Positions 1-6,000 of a stretch of DNA of 7,977 nt are shown here, in pieces (the first letter of the stretch is position 1; each line of letters opens with the position of its first letter). The position numbers and the translations under genes were made by a program. This DNA comes from Dehalococcoidia bacterium UBA3254 (GTDB taxonomy: Bacteria > Chloroflexota > Dehalococcoidia > Dehalococcoidales > UBA3254). The stretch lies in NCBI GenBank assembly GCA_002362735.1, contig DEUU01000184.1:1-7977 (forward strand). The letters run 5' to 3'. The notes beneath the pieces were generated by a model. The model saw only the letters and a list, made by a program, of their open reading frames with translations. It was not told where the DNA came from and did no database searches.

Positions 1-1542
1 CTCAAGCAAATTTCCGCGGGCGACGTTTCTTCCAAGATATTCTGGATCAAGTTCGAGACTGTCTGGCAATTGCCCAGCGCCACCGCGATTTTTTGTTTTG
101 TTCTGGTGTATGCCGGCCTGCACCGCTGGTTAACCCGTCGTGCCCTGATTTTACTTTCCATTCCGCCGCTGGCAGCCCTGGTTCTGGTAGTTACCAACGA
201 TTATTATCACCTCATATGGACCGGGTTTCAGATGGAAGAATATGTTCTTAAATTCCCGGGATTGGCCAATCGACCTCTGGTTGTTTATGCTCAGCTTTTG
301 GCTTTGGTCAATTTAGGTGTTTTGCTCTGGCTGGCAATTCGTTCTCCAAGGCATCGCTGGCCAGTGGCCATAATGATTTTAGGCCAGGTTACCGGCCGTA
401 CTTTGTTTATGCTGGATAACATTTTAGTTGATTTTTTAGATCCCGGAGAAGCGACCCTGCTAGTGGTGGGTTTACTATGTCTAACTTACGCTGTTGCCCT
501 CTTCCGATTTCATGTTCTTGATCCCGTTCCACTGGCCCGTTCCGCCGTTATTGAGCAAATGAAAGATGGGATGCTGGTGCTGGACCTTGAAGGCAGGATC
601 GTGGATTTGAATCCTGCGGCTGAAAATATCCTGGGGGAACCCGGAGTAAGATTGGGAGGTCGCCCCGTCACTGCCGTATTACCATTAAAATCTGACCTTT
701 TGGCCAGATCCTTGCAAAACGGGGTAAAAGCCTCGGATATCAGTTTGGGAATCGGTCAGGGATTACGTCATTACAGTCTGAATCTGACTCCTCTGGTTGA
801 CCGTCGGGGTCTCGCCTTAGGGTTGCTGCTTTTGCTTCATGATGAAACCGATCAGAAGCATGCACAGTCACAAATACTTGAACAGCAGCGGGTGGTGGCT
901 ACTCTGCAGGAACGTGAACGTTTGGCGCGTGAGTTGCATGACGGCATCGGTCAGGTTCTGGGTTATGCCAGTATGCAGACGCAGACTATCGATACCTTAA
1001 TTCAATCCGGTGACGTTGACAAAGCCCGCACCTCGCTCAGTCGCCTGAGAGAAGTCGTAAAGCACGCCCATGCTGATGTTCGCGAATCGATTCTCAGCCT
1101 TAAGTCCAGCTCATCTCAAGTATGGTACTTCTTGCCTGCCCTGAAGCAGTATCTGAATAGCTTTCAGATGAACTATGATATTCATACGGAGATTTCCCTT
1201 CCAGAAGGATTGAAAGAGAATTTGTTTGAACCTGAGACTGGCATACAGATTCTGCGTGTTATCCAGGAGGCGTTGACTAACGCTCGTAAACACAGCAATG
1301 CGCAGGCCGTGAGGGTAATGTTTGAAACTCGAGATAGTCAGGCCTTCATCTCCATCATCGATGATGGGTGCGGTTTTGATCCAGACAAGTTAATTAAGGG
1401 GGATAGCCATTTTGGTCTGGGTTTTATGCGTGAGCGTATAGAGTATATTGGCGGGTCTGTCAGGGTTGAATCCAGACCGGGTTCTGGTACCGAGGTAAAG
1501 CTGGAAGTGCCGATTCAGAACCATCGGGAGAATAAGGGATGA
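1..1542 (+). CDS. Membrane sensor histidine kinase (multi-TM / PAS / HisKA_3 / HATPase_c), 5' truncated by window edge
   Basis: The frame is open from base 1, and 513 codons are visible before the TGA at 1540-1542, so the true start lies upstream. The TTG at 70 falls inside a membrane segment and is not a credible start. Counting codons from base 1, hydrophobic helices lie near 24-40, 49-65, 92-113, 120-138 and 150-170. The spacing and motifs (LTRRALILLSIPP, TNDYYHLIW) resemble the 7TM sensor region of HisKA_7TM kinases. A PAS-like domain follows (about 184-285; DGMLVLDLEGRIVDLNPAA). The H-box RELHDGIGQ has the phospho-accepting His at codon 313, and its form places it in the HisKA_3 (NarX/DesK/LiaS) family. 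The ATPase domain has an N-box EALTNARKHS (Asn 427), a G1 box DDGCGF (Asp 454-455) and a GLGFMRERI G2 box. The protein should autophosphorylate and pass phosphate to the regulator encoded immediately downstream. The signal sensed cannot be read from the sequence. Confidence 0.93.
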   Translation, partial: LKQISAGDVSSKIFWIKFETVWQLPSATAIFCFVLVYAGLHRWLTRRALILLSIPPLAALVLVVTNDYYHLIWTGFQMEEYVLKFPGLANRPLVVYAQLLALVNLGVLLWLAIRSPRHRWPVAIMILGQVTGRTLFMLDNILVDFLDPGEATLLVVGLLCLTYAVALFRFHVLDPVPLARSAVIEQMKDGMLVLDLEGRIVDLNPAAENILGEPGVRLGGRPVTAVLPLKSDLLARSLQNGVKASDISLGIGQGLRHYSLNLTPLVDRRGLALGLLLLLHDETDQKHAQSQILEQQRVVATLQERERLARELHDGIGQVLGYASMQTQTIDTLIQSGDVDKARTSLSRLREVVKHAHADVRESILSLKSSSSQVWYFLPALKQYLNSFQMNYDIHTEISLPEGLKENLFEPETGIQILRVIQEALTNARKHSNAQAVRVMFETRDSQAFISIIDDGCGFDPDKLIKGDSHFGLGFMRERIEYIGGSVRVESRPGSGTEVKLEVPIQNHRENKG

Positions 1543-2222
1543 AGGTATTACTGGTTGATGACAACCGTCTGATGCTGGAAGGTTTACAGGGACTGCTGGC
1601 CCCCTACGATATTGAAATCGTGGGTACAGCGCCAGATGGATTGAAGGCGGTGGCTTTAGCACGCTCGCTACAGCCGGAAGTCATTTTAATGGATATCCGC
1701 ATGCCGGTTTGCGACGGACTGGAGGCGACTCGTCTGATAAAAGCGGAAATGTCTGAAATTAAAATTATTATTCTGACTACTTCAGCGGCAGAGCAAGACT
1801 TGTTTGAGGCTATTAAGTCCGGCGCCTCTGGATATCTTCTTAAAACCATGGATGCTGAAGAATTAGTTGAGGCGCTTGGCCAGGTCAAGCAGGGTATTCC
1901 TCCTTTTTCTCCGGGGCTGGCTGCGAAATTGCTGGATGAGTTTGCCCGTCTCGCCGGGTCTGAGCAGGCGGCGCCATCTGAATTACAAACTAAACACGGG
2001 ATAATGAAACTAGGAAATGAACTGACTCCCCGGCAGAGGGAAGTATTGTCTCTGGTATCTCAGGGGTTTTCTTACAAGGAGGTTGGGGCCAGGTTGGGTT
2101 TGAGTCCGAATACTATCAAGTATCACATGATGGAAATAATGCAGCAGCTTCATCTAGAAAATCGTGCCCAGGTACTGGCTTATGCCGGTAAGATAGGCTT
2201 AATAGGAGATCAGAAAAAGTAA
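1539..2222 (+). CDS. NarL/FixJ-family DNA-binding response regulator
   Basis: This is a complete 227-residue protein, the normal size for the family. The receiver domain covers residues 1-115, with acidic pocket D7-D8, phospho-acceptor D52 (in VILMDIRMP), T80/T81 in the switch region and invariant K102 (GYLLKT). A linker of about 45 residues leads to a LuxR/GerE-type helix-turn-helix at about 161-221, with ELTPRQREVLSLVSQG and the recognition helix around SPNTIKYHM. The ATG overlaps the kinase stop as ATGA, implying translational coupling, and GGGAG at 1526-1530 sits 8 bases upstream as a Shine-Dalgarno sequence. All catalytic residues are intact, so it should be a phosphorylation-dependent transcription factor and the cognate partner of the upstream kinase. 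Its targets are not shown by the sequence. The palindromic region just downstream (2303-2339) is one possible binding site. Confidence 0.96.
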   Translation: MKVLLVDDNRLMLEGLQGLLAPYDIEIVGTAPDGLKAVALARSLQPEVILMDIRMPVCDGLEATRLIKAEMSEIKIIILTTSAAEQDLFEAIKSGASGYLLKTMDAEELVEALGQVKQGIPPFSPGLAAKLLDEFARLAGSEQAAPSELQTKHGIMKLGNELTPRQREVLSLVSQGFSYKEVGARLGLSPNTIKYHMMEIMQQLHLENRAQVLAYAGKIGLIGDQKK

Positions 2223-2302
2223 ATAATTCCCCTCATCCTTCTCTGTACCTTTCCCCGTTTTTGTCAAATCTACCTTACAAACTATCCCTTGAAGTAATCT
2301 CC

Positions 2303-2339
2303 GACTATCTAAAAAGATAGTCAGTGTACTATCTTTTTT
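2303..2339 (+). promoter_or_regulatory. Overlapping AT-rich inverted repeats between regulator and pseudo-receiver genes
   Basis: Two perfect inverted repeats share a central arm. GACTATCT (2303-2310) pairs with AGATAGTC (2315-2322) around an AAAA loop. AAAAAGATAGT (2311-2321) pairs with ACTATCTTTTT (2328-2338) around a 6-base loop and ends in a run of six T (2334-2339). The pairings are mutually exclusive in RNA. The second resembles an A/T-tract terminator, but its stem is GC-poor and would be weak. As DNA, the 18-base palindrome ACTATCTAAAAAGATAGT (2304-2321) would suit a dimeric regulator, lying upstream of the next gene. The structure is certain from the sequence. Whether it is a terminator, an operator or both is inference. 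Confidence 0.5.
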
Positions 2340-2371
2340 CTATCTATTAAGATATTTTATCCCTTACCTTC

Positions 2372-2381
2372 TGGTGATAAT
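2372..2381 (+). promoter_or_regulatory. Possible extended -10 element upstream of the pseudo-receiver gene
   Basis: TGGTGATAAT contains GATAAT, one mismatch from the TATAAT consensus, with a nearby upstream TG. It lies 36 bases before the ATG at 2418. No good -35 hexamer is present at the right distance (only TATTTT near 2353-2358), so the call rests on the -10 alone. The AT-rich palindromes at 2303-2339 would lie at about -40 to -85 relative to initiation, a usual place for an activator site. Confidence 0.3.
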
Positions 2382-2417
2382 TTCATAGTTAGACTTAAGA
2401 AAAGGGAAGGGGTCCAC

Positions 2418-2765
2418 ATGGTGCCAAGACAGCGCATATATCTTTACGGCAACTCGGTAATCCTGGCCAGCCTGAGAGTCAGCTTACGCAGATGTCCCCA
2501 GTACGATGTGATTACTCTGGTACCTCCCTTGCCGGAAGCTACCCAGCTGGCTGCCCTGAAGCCGGATGCCTTTTTCTTTGACCTGGAGGTAACTCGCCCC
2601 GAGGCTGTTTTTCCTTTGCTGGAATCCTGCCCTGGGGTAGTGTTGATCGGTGTCAGCCCGGATCATAATCTGGTCAAGATCTTTTCAGGTCAGCAGCTCC
2701 AGGAATTAGCTTCTACCCATGATTTGGTAGAAGTAATAAATAAGCAGTTACAGAAAACCGGTTAA
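2418..2765 (+). CDS. Small receiver-like (pseudo-receiver) protein, stand-alone
   Basis: This is a complete 115-residue protein with no signal peptide or membrane segment. A strong Shine-Dalgarno sequence (GGGAAGGGG, 2404-2412) precedes the ATG by 5 bases. The length and pattern fit a single CheY-like receiver fold: beta-strand RIYLYG (6-11), a helix, then KPDAFFFDLE (48-57) matching the kPDvvlmD segment, with D55 at the phospho-acceptor position. VVLIGVSP (74-81) follows, with S80 at the switch Thr/Ser position, and a C-terminal helix DLVEVINKQL (102-111). The acidic pair at the end of strand 1 is replaced by G11-N12, and no Lys occupies the strand-5 position, so normal Mg2+-dependent phosphorylation is unlikely. 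I recall similar small proteins from Chloroflexota genomes but cannot verify this here. It sits between a two-component system and a giant surface protein, so an accessory regulatory role is inferred. There is no DNA-binding domain. Confidence 0.8.
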   Translation: MVPRQRIYLYGNSVILASLRVSLRRCPQYDVITLVPPLPEATQLAALKPDAFFFDLEVTRPEAVFPLLESCPGVVLIGVSPDHNLVKIFSGQQLQELASTHDLVEVINKQLQKTG

Positions 2766-2795
2766 GAATATTAAAAAGCTTTCTAATTCGACCTA

Positions 2796-2825
2796 TTGAT
2801 TGAGGAAATAGTCTTTAAGTTAATA
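2796..2825 (+). promoter_or_regulatory. Possible sigma-70-like promoter for the surface-protein leader
   Basis: TTGATT (2796-2801) and TTAATA (2820-2825) are separated by 18 bases and could serve as -35 and -10 elements. Transcription would then start near 2832 and give a leader of about 190 bases before the surface-protein ATG. Both hexamers deviate from consensus. The placement is supported mainly by the structured leader and terminator that follow. Confidence 0.3.
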
Positions 2826-2842
2826 GCTGAAGGATTAGATAG

Positions 2843-2968
2843 ATCACGGAAAAACGTAATATCACCGATTAGAAAACAGGAAGCGATGAACTACTGCCTG
2901 AAATTGGTCACCTGGACGGCAGGAAGCTAATGGTGAAACCGGCATTGAGGATTTGCAGACCGGTTTTT
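2843..2968 (+). ncRNA. Candidate structured 5' leader / attenuator of the giant surface-protein gene (class unknown)
   Basis: The region between the pseudo-receiver stop and the surface-protein start has no credible ORF but has pairing potential. CTGCC (2894-2898) can pair with GGCAG (2918-2922), with GTC/GAC (2907-2909/2915-2917) inside. GGTCACC (2906-2912) can alternatively pair with GGTG-AA-ACC (2932-2940, a two-base bulge), which consumes the left arm of the intrinsic terminator at 2936-2966. Near-direct repeats ATCACGGA (2843-2850) and ATCACCGA (2861-2868) lie upstream. Exclusive terminator and anti-terminator pairings are what a riboswitch or protein-controlled attenuator would show. 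I compared it by eye with c-di-GMP-I, c-di-AMP and cobalamin consensus elements and found no convincing match. The function is inferred. Confidence 0.45.
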
Positions 2969-2978
2969 ATATTTTTAT
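2936..2978 (+). terminator. Intrinsic terminator in the leader, upstream of the surface-protein gene
   Basis: AAACCGG (2936-2942) pairs perfectly with CCGGTTT (2960-2966), and CA/TG pairs may extend the stem inward across a small bulge. The right arm runs straight into TTTTT (2964-2968) and then ATATTTTTATT, a classical U-tract. It lies 170-200 bases after the pseudo-receiver stop and only 48-60 bases before the next start codon. It may simply end upstream transcription, or it may act as a conditional terminator for the surface-protein gene. Confidence 0.75.
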
Positions 2979-3013
2979 TCTATTTCTGTTTGGGAATCGA
3001 TTGACCAAAAGTT

Positions 3014-3019
3014 AGGAGG
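3014..3019 (+). promoter_or_regulatory. Shine-Dalgarno deciding between two tandem ATG codons
   Basis: A perfect AGGAGG precedes two adjacent in-frame ATG codons at 3023 and 3026. Spacing is 3 bases to the first and 6 bases to the second. The second is nearer the usual optimum and is preferred here. The choice changes the protein by a single Met ahead of the signal peptide. Confidence 0.85.
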
Positions 3020-3025
3020 AAGATG

Positions 3026-6000
3026 ATGTCTACAAAGGTTGCCCTGCGAATTTTAAATGTTTTGCTAAGTCTTATTATTGGTTTGACTCTGATATTCACC
3101 TTCGCTGCGCCAGCCAGCGCCGCAGCTGTGATTGACCAATACTACGTTGATGGAACTAGTTCAACATTTGTCAACAACCCAGGTTATAACGCCTGGACGA
3201 GCATTGGTCAGACTTTTACTGCTGGAATGACAGGTAACCTTGAGAAAGTTTCCATGGATTTCTCTCGTGAGGGTGAAGTATCAATAACACTATACATTTA
3301 TGCGGTCAATGGTTCAGGCTTTCCTACCGGAGACCCTTTGGCAACTACCACCGGCACGGTTCATTTTATAGGGTATCCAAGTTGGCAAGATTTCACATTT
3401 ACTACTCCTGCGCAAGTTACCACTGGCACAAAATATGCTCTTGTAGTGACTTATCCATGGGCTCCCTCCCATTTTGGTTTCGATCAGTCTTCAACCGGTA
3501 CCAACCCCTATACCGGGGGTACAGCTTTAACTTTTGAATATTACGATGGCTATTGGTCCCAGCGGAACTGGGATTTTAATTTCAAGACATGGGTTAATAC
3601 GCCACCTGCAACCTATAGTCTGACGATGGCAGTCTCGCCAGATAGCGGCGGTACGGCGACCGATAATACCAATACATCTCCTTATGCCGAGGGGGCATCA
3701 GTCATCATCAGCGCCACTCCTGAAAGCGGCTATCATTTCGTTAATTGGACAGCCCCGGCAGGTTCATTTACCAGTAATACTTCCGCCTCCACTACCTTTA
3801 CCATGCCTGCTCAGGCGGTGACTGTGACGGCTAACTTTGCTCCTAATCCTGGTATAGCTAACTATGCTCCAAACCGAACTATCGGTTATGGTGGTGGTAC
3901 AGCGATATCCCTTCCAGACGCTGGTCGGATTGTGGATGGCAATTTTACCTGGTTCGGTAATGGCGGAGCTTATGTGGTCTACGGATTCCCAGATTTAGGT
4001 ATCCCGCCCGGGCAGACCATTGAGGGTATCGAGGTAATAATTACAGGATTTAGAGACCCTAACAGCACCAGAAATTTTGACGTTTCTCTCTGGAACACCA
4101 GTGGAAACCCCGATGCCTATTCTTCAATCCAGACTGCGATAATGCCAGATCTTTATAGTAACCAAACAGCAGTAACAAAAGGTGGACCTACCGATAAATG
4201 GGGTAAAACATGGGCAAGTGCCGATTTTGACAGTGCAACTTTTCAAATTCTAATACAGGGATCGTCAGGTCAGGGATCCGCCGAACTGAACGGGGTATCC
4301 ATAAAGGTTTATTATACGGATAGCCCTGTCATCTATGTGGATGCAGATGCAACAACAGGATCAAACAACGGCAGCAGTTGGGCAAATGCCTATACTGATC
4401 TCCAGTTCGCTTTGAGTGCAGCAACATCCGGTAAACAGATATGGGTGGCCGCTGGTACTTATAAGCCCACCTCCGTGGGCGACCGCAATGCTACATTCTC
4501 CATGAAAAGCGGCGTACCTATTTATGGCGGTTTTGCAGGCAGCGAAGATACTTTGAGCGCGCGTGACTGGCAAACTAATCAAACTATCCTGAGCGGAGAT
4601 ATTGGAATTACAGGTGATAAAACCGATAATTCCTATCGCGTGGTGACGGCCAATTCCACCGCCAGTAATATCCTGTCACGTGGCACAGTCCTTGATGGAT
4701 TCATCATCGAGGGTGGCTATGCCAATGATACCGCGGGAAGCATTTGTTCCGGTGCCGGTATGTATTTAACGCATGATGGCAGCGGTAACAGCATGGCAAT
4801 CAATAATATCTTATTTAGATCTAACGAGACAGTGGGTTTTTATAATTATACCAGTGAAATTATGTATAACAGTACTGGTGGGGCTATGTATATTAACGGC
4901 AGCCCTGTTCTCAATGATGTTACCTTTGAAACTAATACCGCTTCAGGTATCATGGCATATGGAGGAGCGATATACCTCTTTGGAGGTTCGCCGGTTCTAA
5001 ATAATGTCTCCTTTGGGAATAACCAGACCCAGAGGACAGAAGAAGGCGGTGAGGCCTATGGAGGCGCTATATTCATACGCGATGGCTACGTAGACACCCT
5101 TAGTATAAATCGCGCTGAGTTTTATACTAATTCAGCCGATTGTGGGGGAGCAATCTATATAGACTATAGTGCATTACACGATGGCCACCTGTACATAACT
5201 AACGCTGAGTTCAGGAATAATAATGCATTGTTTGGCGGTGGGGCTATTTACGAAGAATATATGAATGATCTTATAATAGTAAATGCCCTCTTTCTGGCTA
5301 ATCAGAGTACTAATGATGACCCGCTTGTAAATACACTGGGTGGTGCCATTTTCATGTCAGGTCCCGCTGAGTTCATTAATACAACGTTTGTGAAGAACCA
5401 AAGCGACAGAGGGGGGGCAATATATTCCTCCGATGCACACGTTGATCTAAAAAATTCCATATTATATTACAATGTTGCCGATCCTGAATTTTACCCTGAC
5501 GTTCAGCTATATGGAATCGGTACTTTTAGTGTTGACCATTGTGATTATGACCCGGCCAAGTCGAACACTACACCAACTATTACCGACTGCATCAACAGCA
5601 TACCTGGTTTCGTTAGTACGGGTGATGTTGGTTGGGATTATAACCTAAGTACGGGTTCTCCTTGCATTGATGCCGGTTACAATGAGGCTGTTCCAGCAGG
5701 AGTAACCATTGATCTGGCTGGAAATCCACGTATTGTAGATGGTCCGGATGTCGATACTACAGCTATTGTGGATATGGGGGCTTATGAATATCCGGTGACT
5801 GACACCACCGCGCCGGAAACTAATATCTTCAACCTCCCATCTATCCTGACCAACAGCACCTCGGCCAGCTTTGGCTACACCGGCAGCGACAGTATTACTG
5901 CTAAGGCTGATCTGGTCTATTCATATCATTTGGATAGCGCAGCCTGGAGTGCCTGGACAGCTTCTACCGGCGTGAATTACGGTGGCCTGTCGCCTGGTTC

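Noticed and set aside
70..1542. TTG at 70 as the start of the histidine kinase
   Set aside because: The same frame is open back to base 1 and reads as typical kinase membrane-sensor sequence, so the gene is truncated by the window rather than starting at 70.
2843..2968. Known riboswitch (c-di-GMP-I or cobalamin type) in the leader
   Set aside because: A GGAAG...GGTGAAACCGGCA stretch faintly recalls a cobalamin core, and the adhesin context suits c-di-GMP. However, the other conserved elements of both classes are absent by eye, so no class is assigned.
4361..5000. Short ORFs at 4361-4582 (minus) and 4773-5000 (plus)
   Set aside because: Both overlap the beta-helix coding frame in other frames or on the other strand. 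The surface-protein frame explains this DNA fully.
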